Part shown: in pieces, positions 24,517 through 33,374 of the stretch
Layout of the letters: each line of letters begins with the position of its first letter
How positions within the stretch are numbered: the stretch's first letter is position 1
Assembly (NCBI GenBank): GCA_007130845.1
Contig: SLRP01000203.1
Coordinates: 1 to 38,150 of the forward strand
DNA from: Kiritimatiellia bacterium
GTDB taxonomy: Bacteria; Verrucomicrobiota; Kiritimatiellia; SLAD01
Length of the DNA: 38,150 nucleotides
Direction: 5' to 3'
Made by a program: the position numbers and the translations under genes
Notes under the pieces: generated by a model
What the model was told of the DNA's origin: nothing
Seen by the model: the letters and a program-made list of their open reading frames with translations, nothing else
The model's database searches: none

Positions 24517-26307
24517 ATGAAATTAGACAAGGATTCCCATCTGTATAGGATGCGGCACAGCGCCGCTCATGTAATGGCCGCTGCTGTCTGCCGACTCTAC
24601 GAAGAGGTTCAGCTCGACATTGGTCCTCCAACCATTGAAGGATTTTACTACGACTTTGACCTTCCGGACCGGTTGACCCCCGAAGATTTCACGGCCATTG
24701 AAAAGGAAATGGCCAGGATCATAGATGAGAACCATCCATTCGAATGCCTGGAAATGTCCCGCGAAGAAGCCCGGAAATTCATAACGGGCATGAATCAGAA
24801 ATACAAACTGGAACGGCTGGACGACATTCCGGAAGGCGAGAGCATAACCTTCTATAAGTGCGGCGAATTTGTTGATCTATGCCGGGGGCCTCACATCGAA
24901 AGCACCGGAGGGGTTAAATCCTTCAAGCTCCTTTCCGTTGCCGGTTCATATTACCGGGGCAGGGAAACCAATCCCATGCTTCAGCGTCTTTATGGAACAG
25001 CATTTGAATCCGGAAAGCAGCTCAGGGCGTATCTAAAGCAGATCGAGGAGGCCAAGAAGCGCGATCACAGGAAACTCGGCAAAGAGCTGGACCTTTTCAG
25101 CATTCAGGAAGAGGCGGGACCCGGCCTCATACACTGGCATCCGAGGGGGGCGCGAATACGGTCGATCATAGAGGACTTCTGGCGCGACAGGCATTTCGAG
25201 GCCGGATATGAACTGCTGTATTCCCCGCATATAGGGAAGGCCGGTCTCTGGGAAACCTCGGGTCATCTGGATTTCTATCGCGAAAGCATGTATTCGCCCA
25301 TGGATGTTGACGGAACGAAGTATTTCGCAAAACCCATGAATTGCCCGTTTCATATAAAGATATATCAGGCGCAAAAACGTTCCTACAGGGATCTGCCCCT
25401 GCGATGGGCCGAACTTGGAACGGTGTACAGATACGAGAAAGGTGGGGTCCTGCACGGCCTGTTCCGAGTTCGCGGTTTTACCCAGGACGATGCACATATA
25501 TTCTGCACGCCTGATCAGGTTGGCGGGGAAATACGGGACGTTATCAAGTTCGCAAACGGCATCTGGAAGACATTCGGGTTCACGGACATATCAGCGTATC
25601 TGGCCACAAGGCCGGATAAGGCTGTCGGGGATGAATCACGCTGGCGGCAGGCAACCGAGGCACTCGAGGAGGCGTTGCAGTCCGAATCCATTCCATATGA
25701 GATAGACACTGGCGGCGGCGCGTTTTACGGCCCTAAAATCGACTTGAAGGTCAAGGATGTAATCGGGCGTGAATGGCAGATGAGCACCGTTCAGTTCGAC
25801 TTCAATCTTCCGGAACGATTTGATCTGACATATACAGGCGAAGACGGGCGGAGCCATCAGCCTTATATGATTCACAGGGCTCTCCTGGGAAGTATGGAGC
25901 GCTTTTTTGGAATTCTAACAGAGCATTATGCGGGGGCATTTCCTCTATGGCTTTCCCCGGAACAGGCAAGGGTCATACCCCTTACGGAAAGGGAAATTTC
26001 ATACGCCAGAACCGTTGCCGACGAACTACGTAGTGCGCATATGCGTGTGAGCCTGGATGAGCGGTCTGAAAAAGTCGGCGCCAAGATACGTAACGCCCAG
26101 CTCTCCAAGATCCCGTACATGCTGATTGTCGGCCCGCGCGAATCGACGGATAAAACCGTGGCCGTGCGAAGCCGCGTGCAGGGCGACATCGGCGCAATGC
26201 CCATTTCTGAACTCGTGGAAAAACTTCATACGGAAATAATTTCACGGAGCCATCCGTCCGTTGAAACGGAAGGATCTGCTCATGAAACAGCCATGTCAAA
26301 AAGCTAA
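24517..26307 (+). CDS. thrS: Threonyl-tRNA synthetase (without TGS domain)
   Basis: A 596-residue class II synthetase that charges tRNA-Thr. The editing domain has HSAAH (14-18) and CRGPH. The catalytic core has zinc ligands in MNCPFH and later histidines, motif 2 (VYRYEKGGVLHGLFRVRGFT) and motif 3 near the end of the core, and a C-terminal anticodon-binding domain (about 495-580). The chain starts directly at the editing domain, so the N-terminal TGS (ubiquitin-like) domain of about 60 residues found in E. coli ThrRS is absent; this shorter form is known in other bacteria. The ATG at 24517 follows an in-frame TTG at 24514 and no good ribosome site is visible. infC follows 14 bases after the stop. 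Confidence 0.97.
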   Translation: MKLDKDSHLYRMRHSAAHVMAAAVCRLYEEVQLDIGPPTIEGFYYDFDLPDRLTPEDFTAIEKEMARIIDENHPFECLEMSREEARKFITGMNQKYKLERLDDIPEGESITFYKCGEFVDLCRGPHIESTGGVKSFKLLSVAGSYYRGRETNPMLQRLYGTAFESGKQLRAYLKQIEEAKKRDHRKLGKELDLFSIQEEAGPGLIHWHPRGARIRSIIEDFWRDRHFEAGYELLYSPHIGKAGLWETSGHLDFYRESMYSPMDVDGTKYFAKPMNCPFHIKIYQAQKRSYRDLPLRWAELGTVYRYEKGGVLHGLFRVRGFTQDDAHIFCTPDQVGGEIRDVIKFANGIWKTFGFTDISAYLATRPDKAVGDESRWRQATEALEEALQSESIPYEIDTGGGAFYGPKIDLKVKDVIGREWQMSTVQFDFNLPERFDLTYTGEDGRSHQPYMIHRALLGSMERFFGILTEHYAGAFPLWLSPEQARVIPLTEREISYARTVADELRSAHMRVSLDERSEKVGAKIRNAQLSKIPYMLIVGPRESTDKTVAVRSRVQGDIGAMPISELVEKLHTEIISRSHPSVETEGSAHETAMSKS

Positions 26308-26310
26308 CCC

Positions 26311-26324
26311 AGGAGGACGTCATC
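26311..26324 (+). promoter_or_regulatory. Ribosome site and ATC start of infC
   Basis: AGGAGG (26311-26316) stands 5 bases before ATC (26322-26324). This ATC is the only usable start: between the in-frame TGA at 26283-26285 and an ATG at 26436 there is no ATG, GTG or TTG. The ATG at 26436 would remove 38 residues of the conserved N domain. Confidence 0.85.
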
Positions 26325-26861
26325 GCTAAACAAGGTGTATACAGCACGAGGGTCAACCACAGGATCCGCGTTCCGCAGGTCCGTTGTGTTGACGCGGACG
26401 GAAACCAGATCGGGATTCTTGAAACCCGCGAGGCCATGAAACAGGCTCAACTGGCGGGACTGGACCTGGTCGAAATCGCTCCGACTGCCAAGCCGCCGGT
26501 ATGCCGCATCATGGATTACGGCAAGTACAAATACGACATGGATAAGAAGCAGAAGCAGCAGAAGAAGCATCAAGCGGCTACCAAGGTCAAAGAGTTGAAA
26601 TTTCACGCCAATGTGGACATACATGATTATGAAACCAAGGTGCGCCACGCACGTGAATTTCTTGAGGAAGGACACAGGGTTAAGTGCTCACTCTATTTCC
26701 GGGGCCGGGAAGGGGCTCATCGAGAGCTGGGATTCGATGTAATGAACCGGGTTATCAAGGACTGTGAAGACCTCGGATTTCCGGAGCAGCCACCCCGCAT
26801 GCTGGGGCGCAGCATTATCATGCTCATGACGCCCAAACCGCCCGAAAAGAAAAAGAACTGA
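26322..26861 (+). CDS. infC: Translation initiation factor IF-3 (ATC start)
   Basis: A 179-residue IF-3 that binds the 30S subunit and checks the start codon. The N domain begins VNHRIRVPQVRCVDADGNQI and runs to ICRIMDYGKYKYDM-like sequence; a lysine-rich linker (KQKQQKKHQAATKVKELKF) leads to the C domain (HVDIHDY-like, TKVRHAREFLEEGHRVKCSL, FRGREGAH). The start is ATC at 26322 after a strong AGGAGG. infC is the classic gene with a rare AUU or AUC start, used for self-limitation because IF-3 rejects such codons, so the same control is likely here. It follows thrS as in many bacteria. rpmI and rplT, the usual next genes, are absent; a convergent gpmI follows. Confidence 0.95.
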   Translation: MAKQGVYSTRVNHRIRVPQVRCVDADGNQIGILETREAMKQAQLAGLDLVEIAPTAKPPVCRIMDYGKYKYDMDKKQKQQKKHQAATKVKELKFHANVDIHDYETKVRHAREFLEEGHRVKCSLYFRGREGAHRELGFDVMNRVIKDCEDLGFPEQPPRMLGRSIIMLMTPKPPEKKKN

Positions 26862-26962
26862 GGAGCGGATCTCAAGAAACCCGTTTTGTAACGGCTCATT
26901 TAGCATATTTGCAACACAAGCTCCGCCGTTGCAGGTTAATCCCTGTCATTGCCGCTTTAAAC

Positions 26963-28624
26963 TCACCCCAGATCCACTATGCCTGGATCATAACCTTCAG
27001 GCGCTTCAAAACCCAATAGATTCAGGCAGGTGGCTGCCAGGCTGGTGATTCCGAGATCGCGATGTTCCGACAGCCGGATATCTGCAGTGCCTGCAGGATC
27101 GTATATGTACACAGGTACAGGATTGAGAGAGTGGCTTGTTTTGGCCTTGGGCTGGCCGCTTTCTGGGTCCAGAACAATCTCGCCTGTCTTCTTGCTGCGC
27201 TCAAACATGTCGTCCGCGTTGCCGTGGTCAGCGGTGACAACCAGAATGGCGCCTGTTTTGCGCGCAGCCTCCATTAATCTGCCGACAGCCAGGTCGACCG
27301 CCTCCACTGAAATTTCCACGGCCAGACAATTTCCAGTATGCCCCACCATGTCGCCATTCGGATAGTTAACGCGTATAAATCGGTATTTGTTCTCCAGCAT
27401 GGATTCAATCACCTTGTCCGTAATTTCAGCTGATTTCATCCATGGGCGCTCATCAAAGGAGACCTTGTCGCCCTTTATTTCGATGTACTCCTCGAGCTTT
27501 TCATCAAACTTGCCGGACCGGTTTCCGTTGAAGAAATAGGTAACATGTCCGAACTTCTGCGTTTCGCTTATGGCGAGCTGCGGCACTCCAGCGCGTGCAA
27601 GGTATTCCCCCATTGTGCGATCAAGGGATGGTGGGCTGACCAGATATTTCCGGGGGATTTCCAGGTCGCCGTCGTATTGCATCATTCCTGCGAATTTCAC
27701 CCTGGGCATGGGATCGCGCTCAAACTCCTTAAATTCATCACCTTCTTCAAAGGCGCGTGAAAGCTCTATGGCTCTGTCACCACGGAAATTAAACAGTATG
27801 ACGCTGTCATTATCGAGGATCGGGCCCACCGGCTGACCATCCTCTACTATTATGAAGGGGGGAAGGTTCTGATCGATCACGCCCGGACTTTCTTTGCGCA
27901 GCGTCTCAACCGCTTCATTCGCGGACCCGAAACCACGGCCACGTCCCGCAACATGTGTTTCCCAGCCGCGCTTGACCATGTCCCAGTCAGCATTGTACCG
28001 GTCCATGGTTATCATCATGCGTCCCCCGCCGGATGCAATGCGGTAATCCCTTCCGCTATCCTCGTTAAGCCTGTTCAGCAGGGACTCGAGGCGGTCGATA
28101 TACTCCGTGGCCGATTGAGGAGGAACATCGCGTCCGTCAAGCAATGTGTGTACACGCGCCTTTTCAATCCCTGCATCAGCGGCTTCATTAAGCATGGCTT
28201 CCAGGTGGGTTATATGGGTATGCACATTACCGTCTGAAAGAAGGCCTATGAAATGCAGCGCGCTGTTGTGTTCCAAGCAGTTATCCACGAGTTCCTTCCA
28301 GACCGGTCCCTCAAACAGGGCCCGCGTTTCAATGGCATGGTTGACCAGACCAGCCCCCTGCTTGAATATACGCCCTGCACCTATGGCATTGTGCCCAACT
28401 TCGCTGTTTCCCATATCCGACTCATCGGGCATTCCAACTGCCGGACCGTGAGCTTTCAGCCGGGAACTGACTGCATGAGCGTCCAGCCAATCGAGATGTG
28501 GTTTTGTCGCGGCGCTAACCATGTCGCCGGCAGGATCCTGCGCGATACCCACCCCATCCATGATAATTATCACCACCGGCCCACTCGGCCCTTCATAATC
28601 TGCTAGTTTCCTCAGGTTTTCCAT
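26963..28624 (-). CDS. gpmI: 2,3-bisphosphoglycerate-independent phosphoglycerate mutase
   Basis: A 553-residue cofactor-independent mutase converting 3- to 2-phosphoglycerate. The alkaline-phosphatase-like fold is shown by IIIMDGVG (metal aspartate), the phospho-serine site DESDMGNSEVGHNAIGAGR, HTHITHLEAML, LLDGRDVPPQSA, FNFRGDRA, NYPNGDMVGHTGN and VTADHGNADDM with THSLNPVPVYI-like metal histidines near the end. The start is ATG 28624 with GGAGA 7 bases before it; a TTG at 28639 lies before that site. It runs convergent to infC. Its product feeds enolase, encoded at 13795-15084. Confidence 0.96.
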   Translation of the reverse strand: MENLRKLADYEGPSGPVVIIIMDGVGIAQDPAGDMVSAATKPHLDWLDAHAVSSRLKAHGPAVGMPDESDMGNSEVGHNAIGAGRIFKQGAGLVNHAIETRALFEGPVWKELVDNCLEHNSALHFIGLLSDGNVHTHITHLEAMLNEAADAGIEKARVHTLLDGRDVPPQSATEYIDRLESLLNRLNEDSGRDYRIASGGGRMMITMDRYNADWDMVKRGWETHVAGRGRGFGSANEAVETLRKESPGVIDQNLPPFIIVEDGQPVGPILDNDSVILFNFRGDRAIELSRAFEEGDEFKEFERDPMPRVKFAGMMQYDGDLEIPRKYLVSPPSLDRTMGEYLARAGVPQLAISETQKFGHVTYFFNGNRSGKFDEKLEEYIEIKGDKVSFDERPWMKSAEITDKVIESMLENKYRFIRVNYPNGDMVGHTGNCLAVEISVEAVDLAVGRLMEAARKTGAILVVTADHGNADDMFERSKKTGEIVLDPESGQPKAKTSHSLNPVPVYIYDPAGTADIRLSEHRDLGITSLAATCLNLLGFEAPEGYDPGIVDLG

Positions 28625-28656
28625 ATATTGTCTCTCCAACTCACAGGGTTTGAAAA

Positions 28657-28809
28657 ATGCGGAACGGCATTGGGATCAGCCGGCAATGGCTGACGTCGTC
28701 TTCAAGACTGCGCTATTTACCCCTGCAATGCAAGGTCAGTGTGCGCAGGTGCGCCTATTGCGGTCCGCAAACGTTGATACTTGACGATATATACCGGGGT
28801 TCAGCATAG
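28657..28809 (+). CDS. Small ORF with cysteine pair (uncertain)
   Basis: A 50-residue frame (MRNGIGISRQWLTSSSRLRY, then PLQCKVSVRRCAYCGPQTL) ends 7 bases before the polyprenyl synthase gene. It has CAYC plus one further cysteine, too few for a full zinc ribbon. CAGGG about 10 bases before the ATG is a weak ribosome site. Only its position and the cysteine pair support it, and it may be non-coding leader. Confidence 0.28.
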   Translation: MRNGIGISRQWLTSSSRLRYLPLQCKVSVRRCAYCGPQTLILDDIYRGSA

Positions 28810-28816
28810 TTGATCC

Positions 28817-29737
28817 ATGGGCGCCAAGTTGGAATTGATAAAGAATGACGCTAATATCGAGCGTCTTTTAAAAAGCAGTCGCGATCTGATAGCTCGCGAC
28901 TTCAAAAAGTCGTCACTTGAATTTATAACTGATGACGAAAACGGGGTTATTGGCAACGGCAAGATGCTGCGATCCCGCATGGCATTCCGTATCGGGCCCG
29001 TGGCAGGTACGGAATCAGAAACTCTGATCCACGCAGCCACAGCCATCGAAATGATTCATACTGCGAGCCTCCTGCACGACGACGTTATTGACGGTGGCCA
29101 AATGCGCCGCAGCGCGCCTTCCTTCTGGGTAGAACGCGGTATCCCGGGCGCGATACTTCTGGGCGACTTTCTCCTTTTCAAGGCCCTTGACATAATCTGT
29201 CAGGCTGAAAGTGGGCTTACGCATCCCATGGTGAAATTCGTAGGGGAAATGTGCATGGCGGAGTCGGAACAGGAGCTGGTTCAACGTGGAGACAGCATTA
29301 CATGGGATGATTGCGTCAATGTCGCACGGCACAAAACAGGGTCACTTTTCGCATTCATAGGTTACGCGAGTGCGGCGAACGACCATGAACTGCGCGATGC
29401 GCTGACCGAGGCGGGCTACGCTGTGGGGACAGCCTACCAGCTGGCTGATGACATTATGGATGCCAAGGGATCGCCTGAAAACTCCGGCAAGACACTTGGA
29501 ACCGACGGCGCTCGAAATATAAATACAGCAATGAGTTTCGTCGACGGTGAACACCGGGTTAATCCCGTGAACTCTGTAAAAGAGACCCTGTCAGCAGCCG
29601 AAGGCCTTCTATCGCCATGGCCGGAAGTGCTGGAAGCATGGCATGTATATATGGAAAAGGATATGTGGCCGAGCATGAGCCAAATGCTGGGGATCAAGGA
29701 GGAATGGCGGAACACCCCTGGAAAGCCTGCCGATTAG
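28817..29737 (+). CDS. Polyprenyl diphosphate synthase
   Basis: A 306-residue trans-isoprenyl diphosphate synthase that extends allylic diphosphates with isopentenyl diphosphate. The first aspartate-rich motif is DDVID in SLLHDDVIDGGQMRR and the second is DDIMD in QLADDIMDAKG; GNGKMLRSR is the N-terminal substrate loop and HKTGSLFAF follows the core. Residues before the first motif are HDD after bulky side chains, so a long-chain product (for a quinone tail) is plausible, but chain length cannot be read safely. The nqr complex that follows needs a quinone. The spacing of 176 bases and a promoter before nqrA suggest separate transcription. Confidence 0.9.
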   Translation: MGAKLELIKNDANIERLLKSSRDLIARDFKKSSLEFITDDENGVIGNGKMLRSRMAFRIGPVAGTESETLIHAATAIEMIHTASLLHDDVIDGGQMRRSAPSFWVERGIPGAILLGDFLLFKALDIICQAESGLTHPMVKFVGEMCMAESEQELVQRGDSITWDDCVNVARHKTGSLFAFIGYASAANDHELRDALTEAGYAVGTAYQLADDIMDAKGSPENSGKTLGTDGARNINTAMSFVDGEHRVNPVNSVKETLSAAEGLLSPWPEVLEAWHVYMEKDMWPSMSQMLGIKEEWRNTPGKPAD

Positions 29738-29786
29738 CCGTTTGCAAGGCAGGCGAAAAAGATCGTAAGGATTTTTTGATATCTAA

Positions 29787-29814
29787 TTGACATAGCGAAA
29801 CTCCTTTGTAAAGT
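29787..29814 (+). promoter_or_regulatory. Candidate promoter of the nqr operon
   Basis: TTGACA (29787-29792) and TAAAGT (29809-29814) are separated by 16 bases. The -35 is perfect, the -10 matches in four positions. Transcription would begin about 90 bases before nqrA. Confidence 0.5.
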
Positions 29815-29913
29815 CGATGACCTTGATTGGACCATACCCGATTGTGTTGCCATGGCGCAGGGTATCGGCGCCGGTCTGATTCAACAAGTTAATTTTTTGA
29901 ATCTCGGGAGAGA

Positions 29914-31287
29914 ATGAACCCTATAGAGATAAAGAAAGGATTGGATATACCATTAACCGGCAAACCTGTGCCGGAAATGGAAGGCGGCATAATATCCACC
30001 GACACAGTCAGCGTCTATCCGTCTGAATTCGAGGGGGTTAAAGAAAAGCTTCATATTAATGAAGGTGATTCCGTAAAACGCGGCACCCCGCTTTTCTTCA
30101 ATAAACGGATGCATGAACTGCAGTTTCTATCACCGGGTGGCGGCAAGATTTCCGAGATTAAATTCGGACCGCGACGTTCAATTCACAGCATAACCATAGA
30201 GCTGGATGCGGAAGAAGAAGTCGAGCCCCTGAGAAAATTCGAGCCGGAACAGATCAGAGAGGTCGACCGCAACGAAATCGTTCAGCATCTGCTCTCTACC
30301 GGGATGTGGGCGTATATCAGGCAGCGGCCGTTTTCACATATCGCCGACAAGGACGTTACTCCAAAGTCTATTTTCATAAATGCAATGAATACGGCTCCAT
30401 TTCAGCCGGATATTCATGTCTTGGTGAAGGAAAATGAGCAGGCATTCCAGGCCGGTATTGACGCCATGACCAGCTTGACGGATGGGGATGTTCACCTATG
30501 CATCTCAGCTGACGCGGAGAACCCCTCAACTGCCGTCACTGAAGCCGGAAACGCACAGGTCCACGCATTCAGGGGGCCGCACCCCTCGGGAAATTCCAGT
30601 GTGCATATTCACCACATAGATCCCATGGAAACTCATGACAAGGTATGGGTTGTCAGGGCATCGGACCTTATCACCATCGGGCAGCTATTCATTAATGGTG
30701 AATATCCTGCGGAGCGCACTATCGCGCTGGGCGGATCGGGGGTCAACCCGGAGGCATGCAAATACTATAGAATGCGGCACGGTGGATCATTGAAACCGCT
30801 TCTTGACGGACGGATGAAAGACGGGGAACAGCGGGTTCTACGCGGGGACTGCCTGTCGGGGATCAAGATATCCGCTGACGAGGGACTCCCCTTCTACGGA
30901 TCCTCTCTTACCGTAATCCCGGAAGGCAGGGAACGTTTTTTCCTTGGATGGCTGGGGCCGGGTATGGACAGATACAGTCCTTCGCGGACATTCCTTTCGA
31001 CATGGTTGAGGAAAGACAGTAAATGGGACCTGAACACCAACCTCAATGGAAGCCGGAGATCGATGGTGCTGACAGGGCTTTACAACGAATTTCTGCCGCT
31101 GAATATAATGGTGGATTATCTCGTGCGGGCCGTGCTTGCCCACGACACGGACGAAGCCATCTCTCTGGGTATACTTGAGACCGACCCTGAGGATTTCGCA
31201 CTCTGTTCCTTTGTATGCCCGTCCAAGATGGAGATCAGCCACATCATAAGACAGGGGCTTGATGAAATAGAGAAGGAAGGTATTTAG
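29914..31287 (+). CDS. nqrA: Na+-translocating NADH:quinone oxidoreductase subunit A
   Basis: A 457-residue cytosolic subunit of the Na+-NQR complex. It opens with the NqrA pattern IEIKKGLDIPLTGKP and includes SEFEGVKEKLHINEGDSVKR, RQRPFSHIADKDVTPKSIFI, NAMNTAPFQPD and the C-terminal ETDPEDFALCSFVCPSKMEI. NqrA contributes to the quinone-binding end of the complex. GGGAG 4 to 7 bases before the ATG is the ribosome site. It is the first of six nqr genes in the standard order, with nqrB 4 bases after its stop. Confidence 0.97.
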   Translation: MNPIEIKKGLDIPLTGKPVPEMEGGIISTDTVSVYPSEFEGVKEKLHINEGDSVKRGTPLFFNKRMHELQFLSPGGGKISEIKFGPRRSIHSITIELDAEEEVEPLRKFEPEQIREVDRNEIVQHLLSTGMWAYIRQRPFSHIADKDVTPKSIFINAMNTAPFQPDIHVLVKENEQAFQAGIDAMTSLTDGDVHLCISADAENPSTAVTEAGNAQVHAFRGPHPSGNSSVHIHHIDPMETHDKVWVVRASDLITIGQLFINGEYPAERTIALGGSGVNPEACKYYRMRHGGSLKPLLDGRMKDGEQRVLRGDCLSGIKISADEGLPFYGSSLTVIPEGRERFFLGWLGPGMDRYSPSRTFLSTWLRKDSKWDLNTNLNGSRRSMVLTGLYNEFLPLNIMVDYLVRAVLAHDTDEAISLGILETDPEDFALCSFVCPSKMEISHIIRQGLDEIEKEGI

Positions 31288-31291
31288 CCGA

Positions 31292-32512
31292 ATGAAATTT
31301 CTGCTGGACCAGTTGGAAAAAGTAAAACCGCTGTTCATGCCCGGCGGTAAACTGGAAAAACTGTATCCTCTCTACGAGGCCAAGGATACGTTTCTCTTCA
31401 CTCCTGGCGAGGTTACCGACCGCCCTCCACATGTGCGCGGGGCGCTGGACACAAAGAGAATGATGATCACGGTCGTCCTTGCCCTGATACCCTGCATCCT
31501 TTTCGGGATATACAACGCCGGTCATCAATACAACATTGTCAACCAGATCCCTGACACGGGTTTCCTGGATCATTTCACGCGCGGGGCCATCATAGTTCTT
31601 CCAATAATCATAGTGTCCTATGCCGTTGGGGGCACGCTGGAGCTTCTGTTCTGCATAATACGCAGACATGAAATAAACGAGGGATTTCTGGTAACAGGGA
31701 TGCTGTTTCCGCTCACACTTCCGCCTACAATACCTCTATGGCAGGTGGCGGTCGGCATCGCGTTCGGCGTGGTCATAGGCAAGGAGATATTTGGAGGCAC
31801 GGGCTTCAATGTACTCAACCCGGCGCTTACCGCCCGCGCGTTTCTCTTTTTCGCATATCCGAGCGAGATAACAGGCGACAACATCTGGACGGTAGTGAAG
31901 GATTCTGAAAACGTCGTGGACGGCTTCACAGGCGCCACGCCTCTGGGATTGGCGGCCGTCGCTCCGGAAGGGGTGGATATCGTTGAATATCTGAAGGATG
32001 CCGGGTTCGACTGGTGGACCATGGCCGGCGGCCTGTCAGGAGGCAGTATCGGGGAAACGGCCTTCCTGGCCTGCCTTATAGGAGCAGCCGTACTCATTAT
32101 ATCCGGCATAGGATCATGGCGCATCATGACCGGATGCGTAATAGGGCTGTTTCTTGGAAGTTCCCTGCTTAACCTGATGCCCGAGGACACATTCCACCCG
32201 TTCACCCAGCTTCCCTTCCACTACCATCTGGTTTTCGGGGGATTTGCGTTCGGCGCAGTGTTCATGGCAACGGATCCGGTTTCCTCATCGGCCACTCTCA
32301 AGGGAAAATGGATATACGGCATAATGATCGGACTCCTGACTGTCACCATACGAGTTGCCAATCCGGCGTTCCCCGGCGGCGTAATGCTTGCAATCCTGTT
32401 TATGAATGTCATGGCGCCGGTTATTGATCATTTCGTGCTTCAGGCGCATATAAAATCACGCAGGAAAAAAGCCAGAGAACAGAGTTTGAAATATGTCCAA
32501 GCCCAAAGGTGA
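31292..32512 (+). CDS. nqrB: Na+-NQR subunit B
   Basis: A 406-residue membrane subunit of the RnfD/NqrB family. It has about ten hydrophobic helices and the covalent flavin motif GFTGATPLG, where T216 should carry FMN through a phosphoester. GTGFNVLNPALTARAFLFFA and FGAVFMATDPVSS are also family signatures. It carries riboflavin and sits on the sodium path. AAGG lies before the ATG. Its last 20 bases overlap nqrC. The flavin is likely attached by the ApbE protein encoded at the end of the operon. Confidence 0.97.
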   Translation: MKFLLDQLEKVKPLFMPGGKLEKLYPLYEAKDTFLFTPGEVTDRPPHVRGALDTKRMMITVVLALIPCILFGIYNAGHQYNIVNQIPDTGFLDHFTRGAIIVLPIIIVSYAVGGTLELLFCIIRRHEINEGFLVTGMLFPLTLPPTIPLWQVAVGIAFGVVIGKEIFGGTGFNVLNPALTARAFLFFAYPSEITGDNIWTVVKDSENVVDGFTGATPLGLAAVAPEGVDIVEYLKDAGFDWWTMAGGLSGGSIGETAFLACLIGAAVLIISGIGSWRIMTGCVIGLFLGSSLLNLMPEDTFHPFTQLPFHYHLVFGGFAFGAVFMATDPVSSSATLKGKWIYGIMIGLLTVTIRVANPAFPGGVMLAILFMNVMAPVIDHFVLQAHIKSRRKKAREQSLKYVQAQR

Positions 32513-33218
32513 TAAACAGACATTCCTATTCGCGTTCGTTATTCTGACCGTGTGCAGCATGCTGTTGTCTGCCGCGGCAGCGGCGTTGCGTGACAGGCAG
32601 CAGATGATGGTCGAATTCGACCGTAAGCGGAACGTGTTGATTGCCTTCGGTGTGGATCCGGTTCATGAGGACGGAACCAGATACACCCCGGAGGATGTAG
32701 ACCGATACGTTGACGAATTCATCCGGGAAGTGATTATTGACGCGGATACCGGGGAAATAATACCGGATATCACCAGCGCGGATGTAGAACCCCGTTTGCT
32801 ACGGGAGAAACGGAAACTCCCCCTGTTCCTGTGGGAGGAGGACGGTGAAGTCAAACGTTATGCATTTCCCGTGTCGGGATACGGACTATGGTCGACCATA
32901 TACGGATTTCTGGCGCTGGAAGACGACCTGGCCACCATTTCAGGCATAACGTTCTATGACCACGGCGAAACCCCCGGGCTGGGGGCAGAAGTCGAACGCG
33001 CATGGTTCCGTGATCAGTTTGAGGGCAAGGTCCTTTACAAGGACGGGGAACCGGTGGAATTTAAAGTGGCTAAGGGACGTGCCGAGGCTCAATATCCGGA
33101 CATGATTGATCACGCAGTGGACGGTATAAGCGGGGCAACCATAACCGGCAAAGGGGTAGCCGATTTCATAACCCGCGATTTCAAGAAGTATAATAAGTAC
33201 TTTGAGACGATCCGGTAG
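32493..33218 (+). CDS. nqrC: Na+-NQR subunit C
   Basis: A 241-residue protein with one N-terminal membrane helix (about 10-32) and a periplasmic FMN-binding domain. The attachment motif DGISGATITGKG places the flavin on T216. YGLWSTIYGFLALE and GETPGLGAEVERAWF are the matching family segments. It overlaps nqrB by 20 bases. After it comes a 156-base gap before nqrD, unlike the tight spacing elsewhere in the operon. Confidence 0.97.
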   Translation: MSKPKGDKQTFLFAFVILTVCSMLLSAAAAALRDRQQMMVEFDRKRNVLIAFGVDPVHEDGTRYTPEDVDRYVDEFIREVIIDADTGEIIPDITSADVEPRLLREKRKLPLFLWEEDGEVKRYAFPVSGYGLWSTIYGFLALEDDLATISGITFYDHGETPGLGAEVERAWFRDQFEGKVLYKDGEPVEFKVAKGRAEAQYPDMIDHAVDGISGATITGKGVADFITRDFKKYNKYFETIR

Positions 33219-33279
33219 CGGACAAGACCGCCGTGTACAGCGCGGCAACAAAAAGGGGACGCAGGCTGATACGAGCCGG

Positions 33280-33307
33280 TTGACGTCCGGAAATAAAAAA
33301 GTAAATT
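33280..33307 (+). promoter_or_regulatory. Candidate internal promoter between nqrC and nqrD
   Basis: TTGACG (33280-33285) and TAAATT (33302-33307) are separated by 16 bases in the 156-base gap of the operon. Position and hexamers are suggestive only. Confidence 0.3.
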
Positions 33308-33374
33308 TTTCGGCCGACAACTCTTGATTGAAAGGCAAAAGGCGTTTAAGGATTAAGGAAACGCAGGTTGAATC

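Noticed and set aside
26881-26894. Terminator between infC and gpmI
   Set aside because: The CCGTT-TTGT-AACGG hairpin has only five pairs and no T run follows.
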